From Cyanophora paradoxa (lineage: Eukaryota; Glaucocystophyceae; Cyanophorales; Cyanophoraceae), in assembly GCA_004431415.1 (NCBI GenBank), contig QPMI01000170.1, positions 124,001-188,000 on the forward strand: 64,000 nucleotides of DNA, read 5' to 3'. Positions 54,465 to 64,000 of this stretch are shown one piece after another. Position 1 is the first letter of the stretch, and every line of letters starts with the position of its first letter. The notes beneath the pieces were generated by a model. It did no database searches. It was given only the letters and a program-made list of their open reading frames with translations, and was not told the DNA's origin. The translations under genes were made by a program, and so were the position numbers.

Positions 54465-55774
54465 ATGTCGGCGGCCGGGACCTACGCCAACAACACAACC
54501 GCAAATCACCTGCTTACAGAGGACTATGTGAAGGTGCGGCGGCAAGGCATAGGTCGCTTGTCTTGACTTCGCTGACGAGCGGCCGCGCAGACACATATCG
54601 ACACAGGGAAGGGAGAGAAGGAGAAGAAGTATAAGTATCTGCTACCAAAGCACAGCGAGAGTCCCTTCGGCGACTTCCCTCCCTCGCACAAGACCCGGCG
54701 GATGAAGGAGACCTCGCCGACCCACGAGATGCCCCTAGAGATTGTTGCAACGCGTGCATCGCCGACACAGAGTGCGTCGTGTGCCTCCGCATGCCCCCCG
54801 CCCGATTCCACGCCCTGACCTATTTTCATCCCTGCAGCAGACTTCCAGCGAAAGAAGGAGCCGGTGAATGTCCTTGCGCCCAGCTCGCTAGCAGAAGGCA
54901 GGAAAGAGTTCGCACCGCCGCGGCCTATTGCTGGCGCTTTCCAGCGGAGGCCAGTGAAGCCGACTGAGTTCCGGCGTTTCTACGACCGCGGTGATCTCCC
55001 CATTGCGGTGGAGCACAGGGGCACTGGCAACAAGATCCAGTGGAAGGTGCGATGCGTGCCGCTGTCGGTAGCTAAGCTACTCGCTAAGTGTGCCGCTCCC
55101 CAGGTTGAGATTGAGAAGCTCGACTACCACCACTATCTGCCCATATTCTTTGACGGTCTTCGGGAAAAGGAGGAGCCTTACCGGTTCTTGGCAGTCCAGG
55201 TGCGAGCTACCGGTCTTGTTGCCTTAGCCAGAGCGACCTGACGCGCGGCGGCCGCAGGGTGTCTTCGATATGCTTGAGAACGGCGGCTCAAAGATTCTGC
55301 CCGTCATTCCTCAGCTTATTATCCCCATTAAGAGTGAGCGCGGCGCCTGCCCGGTCGCAGGCGCCATGTTCATCTTGTCTCGCGCAGCCGCGCTCAACAC
55401 GCGGGACCCGGAGATCATCTGTGCCGTCCTTAAGGTCTTGCAGCAGCTGGTTGTGTCCGGAGAGATGATTGGCGAGGCGCTGGTGCCGTACTACCGGCAA
55501 ATCCTCCCCATCTTCAATCTGTTCAAGAACAAGAACTGTGCGCGCTCTAGCTCCGCTGATCTGCCCGCTCAGTGCTGATACGAAGCGTACAGTGAACTAC
55601 GGAGACGGCATTGACTTCGGCCAGCGGCGGCGGTTGAACATGGGCGATCTCATCCAGGAGACTTTGGAGCTTTTCGAGGTGCACGGGGGGGAGGATGCGT
55701 TCATCAACATTAAGTACATGATCCCCACGTACGAATCTTGCGTAGAAATTAGTGCCGACGCCGCAGCAAAGTGA
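54465..55774 (+). CDS. Parkin co-regulated gene protein (PACRG), ciliary
   Basis: Axonemal protein of doublet microtubules. Short leader [20 protein letters not shown], a spacer exon, then the PACRG core: [162 protein letters not shown] and YMIPTYESC. Conservation is very high throughout. Five to seven exons with short GT-AG introns (for example after NKIQWK and after LAVQ). PACRG is restricted to ciliated lineages, so this organism builds a motile flagellum at some stage. Confidence 0.95.
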
Positions 55775-55976
55775 GGACCGCCTCTGGTCGGGGCGTTGCA
55801 GCAGTTTAGTCAGGCGAGTAGTAGTGCTTGTGTACAAAGATCATCGCGTAGGCTGCTTTCACCGCTTTCGATTGCACGCTCGGAAAGAGACGACTTGCAT
55901 AGACTCCCTTAAAGAGAGATGGTGGGTATGCTGTGATAAACAGGCCTAGGGGTGTCCATGACGGGAAGGGGACGAG

Positions 55977-56862
55977 CTAGAAAGAGGACTGGGGCTGGGC
56001 TGCGCCGGTCGGTGCATCTTCGGGGCGGGAGGCGGCGGGCTCGGCGGGAGGGGAGAGGGAGGCGTCGGACTCGGAGGAGGCGGGGGAGTCGGACTCCGGG
56101 GCGGGGGCCTGGCCCTCGGGGGCCTCCCCGTAGGGGACGACGGCGGCGAGGCGCTCGCGGTAGCGGAGGACACGGTGGCCCCACAGGGCCAGGTGCCTGC
56201 CGCCGCTCAGCCCGCCGCCCCGGGCAGGCGGGGCGTAGGGGGCACGGGCACCAGCTCCGGATCTTCTTCGCGTAGGCGACGTGCTGCGAGAGGAGCTGCT
56301 GGCGCCCCACGCCCCCCGTCGCCGGTCTCCGCGTGATCTCCTGCGGCCACGACTCGAGGGCGTAGAGGGTGGGGCGGGGCGGGCAGGGGGGCGCACGGCG
56401 GTCGTGACCTGCCGCCGCATGGGCTTCAGGCGCGAGAGCGTGTGCTTGTTGTGGTCCTTCGGGGGCGGCAGGGCGGGCTGCTCCTGCGCCGCTTCGCCCT
56501 CCTGTGCAACTCTCAACGACGGGGCGCGCGCGCGCTAGGTTCCCTTCCTACCGCGCTCGAGCGCGGGGGCGCCCAGATGCTGCCCCCCACGTCGTGGACG
56601 AGCCACTGGCGGAGCGCAGCGTACAGAGGCGTATCTTCGTTGAGGTGCGACACGGGAACGCGTCTCCTGCAGATGACCGCCGTGTCCGCGCTCCTGCAAG
56701 GTGCGTGAGAATCTACGACGGGCCAGCTCTTGCTTGCGCACTCCACGTCCAGCCCATCTCCTGGCGGGCCCTCCGGGACGCTCGCGCTGTACTGATCTAC
56801 GCATGGAGCTGAGCGGCGCCCGGTTCTGGGGTGCGCCGATGCGCACCATCCTCGCTGGCCAT
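55977..56862 (-). CDS. probable LIN37-like MuvB/DREAM subunit
   Basis: Weakly conserved but with the LIN37 order of motifs: SHLNEDTPLYAALRQWLVHD (animal LIN37 has SENTPLYxxxRxWxxN), LPPPKDHNKHTLSRLKPMRR (a LPPP motif in the middle), TLYALESWPQEITRRP followed by GRQQLLSQHVAYAKKIRSW and LALWGHRVLRYRERLAAVVP (basic C-terminal helix). Ends with an acidic/Ser tail ESDSPASSESDASLSPPAEP. LIN37 is part of the MuvB core that represses or activates cell-cycle genes. Start tentatively at the ATG of MASEDGAHRRTPEPG; the 5' exons are uncertain. Alternatives: an unrelated helical nuclear protein. Confidence 0.5.
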
Positions 56863-57509
56863 GTGCTCGTCGCCCTCGGCGTCTACATCTCTGTGTGAAG
56901 GGCGCTAGCTAAGATGAAAGCTGAGAATACTGAAAGAATGCAACGCACAGCCTGCGGCTCACTCCATCGCGCTGGCTGTGGCCGTGGGTCAGGTCGGCCC
57001 CAAAGAGTCAGCCTGTGGCGCCGCTAGAGCGCACCCGTCCTCCAAGCTCTCCCGGGCACGCGTGCTCCGAACTTTGCCGGCGCTCATGGTCAGCAGCGCG
57101 CCCACGGTCGCCTGCGTCGGGCTTTCCTCCGTATCCTGCCCGGCAGTGTCCGCGTCTGCCGGAGCCTCCATCCCGACTGAGAGCGATTCTTCGGCTTTTC
57201 GGTCGCTTTTGATGTCCACTGCTACGCGGTTTGTCGCCCTCGAGCTCAGCCCGTTGAGGGTAAGCTCACTGTACCCCTGCAGACAGGCACCTTGGAGCAA
57301 TCCTTGAATTACGATCATGATCAAGCTCTGGATAGCTTAAGATCACAAATTTAAGAAGCTAAGAATTACGACCACATGTACAAGGAATCAGAGAATTACG
57401 ATCGCACGATGATCTAGATCTAGATCTATAGCTAGCACAGCGGTACGCTTGTATGGGGAAGAACTTCGCCGGAGGTTTGCTGCAACTTACCTAAAAGTAC
57501 TCCAACTTC
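56863..57509. other. gap upstream of LIN37-like gene
   Basis: A minus-strand open frame at 56989-57324 (111 codons) has unbiased composition and no recognised domain; I do not call it a gene. The stretch 57300-57435 is AT-rich with repeated AGATCTAGATCT-type palindromes (57413-57430). Confidence 0.4.
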
Positions 57510-57517
57510 TCCGCAAG
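57510..57517. repeat. target-site duplication, left copy (TCCGCAAG)
   Basis: Identical to 58019-58026; directly abuts the terminal inverted repeat of the MITE. Confidence 0.92.
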
Positions 57518-58018
57518 CAGTGATGGCTGGGTTATTGATAACATATTTTAGCAACCATTATTTTAACCCAGGTATTTTGATTATTGATAGTGGTGCCAAA
57601 TTCCAGGGGTTATCGATAACACCGCTAATTAATGGGGGTGCGGTGCAAAAATCCCATTTTCCTCGCGCAACAACGCGCAGAAACGATTAAGAATGACAGC
57701 AGAACGTTAAAGAATGCTGTTAGACACCAGGGAAACTCCAGCAGGCTCTGATGCGACGGATGCCGGATGACAACCCCTCGTCTTTCTGCCTGTAGACTTC
57801 TATGAGCTGGTCAGCAGCGTTTAATTGCTTTGGATAGTGGATAAGAGAGCGTTCTGAACAGTTTGGCGACGTTTCTGCTCTGTCCGAGCGGGGTTTCTAT
57901 GGCGCTTGTGGGGGTGGTTATCGATAACATACGGTGCCATAATAATAATATAAAATAATGGTGCTAAAGATTATCGATAGCGGTCACGATTTGCCAAGAA
58001 TTAATAATACCATCACTG
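57518..58018. mobile_element. hAT-like MITE, 501 bp, copy 2
   Basis: Starts CAGTGATGG and ends CCATCACTG (9-bp terminal inverted repeat) with an exact flanking 8-bp duplication TCCGCAAG. The interior is AT-rich and carries several TTATCGATAAC/TTATTGATAAC subterminal palindromes (57531, 57608, 57918). Same ends as the element at 33674, but the interior differs, so the two are different subfamilies mobilised by one transposase. No coding capacity. Confidence 0.88.
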
Positions 58019-58026
58019 TCCGCAAG
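58019..58026. repeat. target-site duplication, right copy (TCCGCAAG)
   Basis: Second copy of the 8-bp duplication. Confidence 0.92.
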
Positions 58027-59670
58027 TACCGCTAAAAAAACCACCAAGAACCTCTGCACGGACCTCGAAAGGTACGACCAGGGTACGGGTGGTTGAGGTA
58101 CCGGATCACTGACAATCCCGAAGCTCATACAAGCCCAGGATCGGGCACTAAAACCTGGTCGGCGTTCCGGGCCGTAGCTAGGCGCTCCAGCTGCAGGAAT
58201 GGCGTCCTATCGATCAATACTGGTGTCTCTGATGCCAAGCGCGCGCCCCCGAAGCGATTCAGGTGCCGTCCGTGCGAACTGCTTCGCCCCACTGGTCTGA
58301 CGCGGTCCGAGCTGCAGCTAGGTGGCCGGAAAGTGCAGGCGGTCAACCTATGAGCTGACGGCTATCGGGCAGCGCAGGCAGGTGCGGCTTTTCAAAGTCG
58401 CCGCTAACGGTCACATTGCACTGAGCGCAATCTGCCCGCAGACAAGCGCTCTCGCTGGCTGAAACGCATCTAACGAGTCTGTAGAGGGGGCCAGAGTGCT
58501 TCGCCGCTGCCGCCGCCGCCGACTAGGTGTGGTGCTGCCGCCGCCGCTGCCGCCCACTCCATTGACGAAGCGCAGACCCTGTAGATCAGCCGTCGTGCAA
58601 GCCGTGTCGTCGGTAGAAGCAGATGCTGTCTCTTAGGCCGCCCTCCTTCACGGTTCGCCGCCCGCTTGCATGCTCTCGACCGCCCGACCGACGCACGACC
58701 CGTATCGATTGCAGCGCGCTCGGCTGGCGGCGGCATGATGTAGCAGAGCTTTCTGATCTGTGCAGCAATGCCGCGGTCCGTTCGGTTTCCTTTTTCCGGT
58801 TGTCCGCTCCTTCGCCGCCTGCTGATTCCTCTCGCACGCAGCCAGACGGTGCTGCGCTATTGCTGCTCTGATGAATACGAAGCGATAGTGCTGTTTTGGC
58901 GGAGCTGCTGCATCGACGAGCAGCCGCCTCGCTACGCCGGCCGGCCGGCCGGCGCTCTCTTGAACCCTGCGCTTCTAGCTGCGCTGCTTGGCTCGCGCTG
59001 CTAGATCTAGACAGTTTGGCTTTCAGTATGGCTGGAGCGCAACACCCGCCGCCAGGCCGGTCTAGATCTGCTGCCGGCTGGCGGACCGCGCCCGGCCTCC
59101 AAGCACCGCTTTCTGCGTGGCTGCTCTCCAGCCTAGCCTAGGATTCTGTGATCTATTTGTGTTTTAGTGAAGCACACGCTCTCGCACCCACTGGGCCAGG
59201 CTCGGCGCGGATCTTGGGGCTTGGTTAGTTCTTGGCCGCAGTGCTTGAATGGGTCGCATGATGTGTGTCGGCACCCCTCAGAAGCGTACTGCAGCAGATC
59301 TGAGCGTATAAGCTTGCACGGGCCGGCTGAGTACGCCGACGCCGCGCCTTGCACGCCGAGGCAACTAGTCCGCCAGGCCGACACCCCCTCGGCTGCGCGC
59401 ACGCCGTCATTCGGTGGCTGGTCCGCCGCGAGCCCTCCGAGGGCTCGCATTGAAGAGAAAACTCAATTTGACACCGCGCGAATGCTTCGGGGATGAGCTG
59501 CGCGACGTTTACTTGACGCGCGACGCGCTGATCCTGTGAGTGATCATGAGCGATATGAGGTGCGGGGTAAGCGAGTTCGCGACGCAGAAGCTGCAGGCGG
59601 GCTGTATATGGCCTTATTTAATGTTATCATGCTTAGTTATAGCGGCCACCGCACTGCGGCAGTTGCCAAG
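58027..59670. other. gene-poor stretch
   Basis: No recognised gene. Open frames of 60-110 codons occur on both strands without family similarity. Contains short palindromes such as GCCGGCCGGCCGGC (58939-58952) and TCTAGATCTAG (59003-59011). Confidence 0.4.
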
Positions 59671-60042
59671 TGCGCTGAGCGGGATGCGCTAAGCAGTAGG
59701 CTAGGCCCAGAGGCGCCCCAAGCAGAGAGGGACAGGCCCGTACAGCACCGTAGGGCGACGGCAAGCGGGTGCCATTACGTACACAGCAGGCGCAGAGCCG
59801 GTGTAAGACAGCAAGTAACAGGTACAGCGTAAGACAGTAAGTACAGAGAACAAGGACAAGAACGACAGCCAGCAAGCGAGCGCCGCGCAGGGCAAGCGAG
59901 GGCCCAGGGCTAAAATAAGCGGGCCAGTTGGCAACAACGTGGCACCAGGAATAGCAGGCTACAAAGGGTACAAGGCAAGGCAAGCTGCCGGCTTAGAGCC
60001 GACGACCAGGGCTAGCTGGGAGTCGGAAAGTGGGCGGCACAC
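59671..60042. repeat. 372-bp dispersed direct repeat, copy A
   Basis: Appears identical to 63553-63924 from TGCGCTGAGCGGGATGCG to GTGGGCGGCACAC. On the minus strand both copies encode the same hydrophobic frame (LLAVVLVLVLCTYCLTLYLL), probably fortuitous. Likely part of a larger transposable element. Confidence 0.9.
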
Positions 60043-60132
60043 GCTTCCCGCTACAAAAAGCCGTCCTCGGCGCTACGAGCTAAAGGCTGAACTAAAGCTG
60101 CGTAGGCGAGGCTGAACGGACTACAAGCCAAA

Positions 60133-60697
60133 AGCCGGCTACCGTCCCTGCACAGAAAGCCGTCCTCGGCGCCACAGCGGGCGGGCCGGAGGGGCAAATG
60201 AAAATCCATCAGGCCGTCGGCACCAGTATGAGGAACTGGGCCCAACAAGGAAAGTTGGGTGAGGGACCCACGACCTGACGCCAGAGCGCGCGGAGCGCCG
60301 CCAGCCAACCGGGGGCAAACCCTCTAAATCCCGCCGGAGGGGAAAACGAGTGCTAGCGCTAGCACTAAGCTCGAATTCGAAGCCGGCGCCGCCCGCCGGG
60401 CTGCGGCGGCGCCGGGTCGAAAGTTCCACAGTGTAGAAGGTACTTGACGTCGAGTGTAGGAGTGTAGGACCGCAGGCTCGATCAGCAGAGCCGCAGCGGC
60501 AGAGTACGCGTTGCGGGCCAAGCTCGGCGCAGCTTGCCGCAGTGCGTTGCCAAGTGACTCGGCCGGCGGAGTCACAAGGCGGGGCGATCGGACAGCACAG
60601 TAGAGTGTGCAGCCGCGTACGCGTAGAGCAGGCAAGCCATGAAGAGTAGAGGAGGCGAGCCAGTCGTACGGGGTCAGGCTCCTGGTCGCATCATACA
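60133..60697. repeat. 565-bp palindrome, left arm
   Basis: Reverse complement of 60726-61290 with a 28-bp spacer. Every segment I compared across the arms matched. It includes the GCTAGCGCTAGC motif at 60353. Confidence 0.92.
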
Positions 60698-60725
60698 CGA
60701 TGGTAGCCGCTCTTGGCGATGGGTC

Positions 60726-61290
60726 TGTATGATGCGACCAGGAGCCTGACCCCGTACGACTGGCTCGCCTCCTCTACTCTTCATGGCTTGCCTGCTCTAC
60801 GCGTACGCGGCTGCACACTCTACTGTGCTGTCCGATCGCCCCGCCTTGTGACTCCGCCGGCCGAGTCACTTGGCAACGCACTGCGGCAAGCTGCGCCGAG
60901 CTTGGCCCGCAACGCGTACTCTGCCGCTGCGGCTCTGCTGATCGAGCCTGCGGTCCTACACTCCTACACTCGACGTCAAGTACCTTCTACACTGTGGAAC
61001 TTTCGACCCGGCGCCGCCGCAGCCCGGCGGGCGGCGCCGGCTTCGAATTCGAGCTTAGTGCTAGCGCTAGCACTCGTTTTCCCCTCCGGCGGGATTTAGA
61101 GGGTTTGCCCCCGGTTGGCTGGCGGCGCTCCGCGCGCTCTGGCGTCAGGTCGTGGGTCCCTCACCCAACTTTCCTTGTTGGGCCCAGTTCCTCATACTGG
61201 TGCCGACGGCCTGATGGATTTTCATTTGCCCCTCCGGCCCGCCCGCTGTGGCGCCGAGGACGGCTTTCTGTGCAGGGACGGTAGCCGGCT
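60726..61290. repeat. 565-bp palindrome, right arm
   Basis: Inverted copy of the left arm. The two arms together would form a hairpin over 1.1 kb long, typical of a recent inverted duplication, a foldback element or a head-to-head element pair. Confidence 0.92.
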
Positions 61291-61310
61291 AGCCGGCGTA
61301 CGCACAAGCC

Positions 61311-61645
61311 GCCGGGCTGCGGCGGCGCCGGGTCGAAAGTTCCACAGTGTAGAAGGTACTTGATGTAGAATGTAGGAGTGTAGGACCGCAGGCTCGATCA
61401 GCAGAGCCGCAGCGGCAGAGTACGCGTTGCGGGCCAAGCTCGGCGCAGCTTGCCGCATTGCGTTGCCAAGTGACTCGGCCGGCGGAGTCACAAGGCGGGG
61501 CGATCGGACAGCACAGTAGCGTGTGCAGCCGCGTACGCGTAGAGCAGGCAAGCCATGAAGAGTAGAGGCGGCGAGCCAGTCGTACGGGGTCAGGCTCCAC
61601 AGCAGCAGCAGGCCACTGGTCGCATCATACAGACCCATCGCCAAG
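61311..61645. repeat. third, diverged copy of the palindrome arm
   Basis: Matches the inner part of the left arm (from GCCGGGCTGCGG near 60395) and continues into the sequence complementary to the spacer (AGACCCATCGCCAAG). It shows scattered substitutions and an 18-bp insertion with AGCAGCAGCAGG near 61600. So the arm unit exists outside the palindrome and is older here. Confidence 0.88.
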
Positions 61646-61910
61646 GATCCTCCACGATCAGACGGGATGGCAAACCACGGACACAGCTATCGAGTCCGCC
61701 GGCGTACGCAGATGCAGCGCGTAGCCAGGGCTTAGGCAGGCCACCATCGCGGGACAGGAGACAGCATCAGCGCGGCCCGGAATGATCATCGGTGCTCGCG
61801 TGATAGTCGTAGGCAAGACGTATGGACCTATCAGCAGCGGAGAGTCGCAAGCGGAGGCTTGGTCGGAAGCACCCGGACTAGAGCGCCGGTGCGTGCTGGC
61901 TTGGTCAGCG

Positions 61911-62062
61911 TGGAATCACCCACAGCTAAGCAGACCGAAACAGCGCTGGCGTCCAGCTGGAATCACCCAGCTGCCAGGTTCAACCGAAGCACGGGAATCA
62001 CCCAACGGGCCGACGCAGTCGACGCGCGAGCGTGAAGACTGGTCGCGGGCATCACCCAGTGC
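61911..62062. repeat. spaced GGAATCACCCA motifs
   Basis: The word (G)GAATCACCCA occurs at 61911, 61960 and 61993, and GCATCACCCA at 62049, with variable spacing. Degenerate short repeat of unknown role. Confidence 0.6.
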
Positions 62063-62577
62063 TGCTTGCTGACGCTCTTCAACAGACAGGTCCGCTGTCC
62101 GCCGTCCAACTTTAGCTATGGCTGCTCACGTCGTCGTAGGACGTTCCAGAGCGCATTCTTTACGCTTCTGTTGACCTTCGCCCGCCGGACAGGCCTCGGT
62201 CAGACCTCCGCCCGCTGAACAGGCCTCGGTCGCTGATCAAACGCCCCCGACAGGAAAGAACGACAGTCCGCACACGCGTGAGATGTGCGTGAAGCGACTG
62301 ACATCTGGCTTGACGAGCTGGACGTCCCGGAGAAGGGCAGCTACGTCGTCGGAGCCAGGGCAAGGTCTTGGCATCTTGTCTACCGTCTAGGTGCGACAGC
62401 GCGCACAGTAGACTTGACAACAGATAGATGCGCTTCCTCGCATAGAGATCGCTGTCAAGTGGAGCTGCGCCGGCTTCCACTGACGCGTACGCAACCCGCA
62501 GAGCCGAGAGAGACGCGGAGCCGCACGTCCTCTGGATGCAGGGTGGAGTCAAGTGGAGTGATCCTCACGAGGGATGC

Positions 62578-62690
62578 CACTCGCCGCCGCTGAGCGTGCC
62601 TCGGGAGGTCCGCAGGCGCCACAGCAGCCGTCGTAGGTAAGACCTCGGGCGCGTACTGGGGCCATGTTATCCCAGGGCATTTCACGTCGC
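62578..62690. repeat. tandem duplication, unit 1
   Basis: About 110 bp (CACTCGCC...TGAGCGTGCCTCGGG...GGCCATGTTATCCCAGGGCAT) that recurs at 62721-62830 with several substitutions. Confidence 0.85.
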
Positions 62691-62720
62691 AGCGGTTTGA
62701 CTCCATGCGTTCTTCAGATA

Positions 62721-62830
62721 CACTCGCCACCATTGAGCGTGCCTCGGGCTAGCCAGAGGTGCCATCGCAGCCGTCGTAGGTGAGACCTCGGGCGCGTACT
62801 GGGGCCATGTTATCCCAGGGCATTCACGTC
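62721..62830. repeat. tandem duplication, unit 2
   Basis: Second, diverged copy of the unit at 62578. Confidence 0.85.
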
Positions 62831-63552
62831 TTGGCGGGCTGACTCTGTACTTTCTGCAGAGAGAAAAGATTGATTGACCGGCGCTTCATAGCTGCCTTGC
62901 GAGCCTGGCATGTCACGAGCATGCGGGCAACTCGACAAAACAAGACGACGACGAAAAGAAGGTATGTTCATGAAGAATACTCATTCAGAGAGCTTTTATC
63001 ATCATACGTCTCACTGCACGTGGACCAGAGAAGAAACGACATGCCACGACGACAAGAAGATCATCATTCGATCGGCGTCAACACGCAATTCGATCGGTAT
63101 GACGACGTGTGTAGATGTAGAGGGTGTTGCTCCACATACAATACATTTAGTAGTACGTTGTGGTGTCGTCCCCCGATACAATGCAATACAGTTTCACTCG
63201 ACATGCGCGCGGGCTGCATCAGCATTTGCTCTTGAGCGCAGCCACGGCACGTTTAGATGACTGTGAGCGCATGCGGCTCAATAGACGGGTTGGCGGACGC
63301 TTCCCACTACAGAAAGAGTGGTGCGCCAGGTCCGTAAGCAAGAAAGGCGCAGTGGCGGGTGGAAAGGCATGAACCATGCGGTTCGTATTGCTAAGCTCTG
63401 CCGCATAGGCGCTTCCCACTACAAGAAAGTGGAGGCCGTACGCGCAAGCCAAGGCAAACGATGGCGTGCTTGTCCAGGGGTTCGGGCAAGAGCGCAGCGT
63501 TCGTCCCCAGGCATACGAGCTAAAAAGTCGAAGCCCAACGCAGCAGCCCCCA
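62831..63552. other. AT-richer gene-free stretch
   Basis: Composition changes abruptly to lower GC at about 62860-63240. No recognised coding region; this could be a separate inserted element between the repeat copies. Confidence 0.4.
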
Positions 63553-63924
63553 TGCGCTGAGCGGGATGCGCTAAGCAGTAGGCTAGGCCCAGAGGCGCCC
63601 CAAGCAGAGAGGGACAGGCCCGTACAGCACCGTAGGGCGACGGCAAGCGGGTGCCATTACGTACACAGCAGGCGCAGAGCCGGTGTAAGACAGCAAGTAA
63701 CAGGTACAGCGTAAGACAGTAAGTACAGAGAACAAGGACAAGAACGACAGCCAGCAAGCGAGCGCCGCGCAGGGCAAGCGAGGGCCCAGGGCTAAAATAA
63801 GCGGGCCAGTTGGCAACAACGTGGCACCAGGAATAGCAGGCTACAAAGGGTACAAGGCAAGGCAAGCTGCCGGCTTAGAGCCGACGACCAGGGCTAGCTG
63901 GGAGTCGGAAAGTGGGCGGCACAC
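63553..63924. repeat. 372-bp dispersed direct repeat, copy B
   Basis: Identical in all segments compared to 59671-60042; the flanks differ on both sides. The absence of divergence implies a recent duplication or transposition, or gene conversion. Confidence 0.9.
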
Positions 63925-64000
63925 CAAGTTGCCAATTTCATGACCTCTTTCAAATCCGAAATGAGGGGTCAGTTTCATGCTGGTTGATAAGGCATTTTGA

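Noticed and set aside
56989-57324. 111-codon minus-strand frame as a gene
   Set aside because: No recognised domain, neutral composition, no intron or start context; weak support only.
59633-59983. Hydrophobic minus-strand frame repeated at 63419-63865 as a membrane protein gene
   Set aside because: It coincides with the 372-bp repeat, has no family similarity and its ends differ between copies; openness follows from the repeat.
60324-61284. Mirror-image open frames in both arms of the palindrome
   Set aside because: Identical by inversion of one sequence; no similarity to transposases or any family, so no gene is called.
1-64000. Bacterial or organellar origin of the window
   Set aside because: Spliceosomal introns in nearly every gene and a set of strictly eukaryotic proteins exclude it.
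1-64000. Dinoflagellate origin because of non-canonical donors
   Set aside because: Dinoflagellate genes are usually in long same-strand arrays; here they alternate strands in divergent pairs.

Overview
This is nuclear DNA of a eukaryote, almost certainly a unicellular flagellated alga with a very GC-rich, gene-dense genome. Evidence: most genes are cut by short introns (about 32-100 nt) with GT-AG or GC-AG borders. The protein set is eukaryotic: Sec8, EMC2, MAF1, U5-40K, SUGP1, RPA3, eL43 and a MuvB LIN37-like protein. PACRG implies motile cilia. An LCIB/theta-type carbonic anhydrase with an N-terminal signal sequence implies a plastid CO2-concentrating mechanism. The many GC-AG introns make me lean to a haptophyte-like alga, with low confidence; a pelagophyte or other secondary alga is possible.

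Layout. 1-5 kb: a BTB protein (-) and a secreted, RDEL-tailed serine hydrolase (+) share a short divergent upstream region. 5.9-16.7 kb: ADP-forming acetate-CoA ligase, LCIB/theta carbonic anhydrase and exocyst Sec8, all on the minus strand. 16.9-18 kb: a type I membrane protein with a C-terminal KKXX. 18-20 kb: a multipass membrane protein apparently fused to a SAM domain. 20.7-22.8 kb: mitochondrial uL30m and a Cdc14/SIN-family protein, head to head with 57 bp between ATGs. 23-27.2 kb: an NHL-repeat multipass membrane protein. 27.7-35.5 kb: a giant low-complexity protein, a hAT-like MITE and a small Pro/Ala-rich ORF. 35.7-56.9 kb: densely packed housekeeping genes (EMC2, SUGP1, eL43, RPA3, a GT2 glycosyltransferase, an acyltransferase-3, MAF1, F-box/LRR, AGC kinase, U5-40K, PACRG, LIN37-like). 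57-64 kb: gene-poor, with a second MITE of the same family, a near-perfect 565-bp-arm palindrome with a third diverged copy, a 372-bp dispersed direct repeat and shorter tandem duplications.

Gene order alternates strikingly: nine neighbouring pairs are transcribed divergently from 57-522 bp, and these units meet tail to tail. The coding sequences of small, strongly conserved genes (uL30m, eL43, RPA3) could be rebuilt exactly by splicing, which also validates the GC-AG splice borders. The most unusual features are the intron biology (GC donors in most introns of one gene, C-rich/G-rich hairpin introns, and pure poly-C tracts up to 43 nt always on the sense strand), the two MITEs with exact 8-bp target duplications, and several domain combinations. 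All gene spans given include introns, and most exon borders outside the fully reconstructed genes are approximate.
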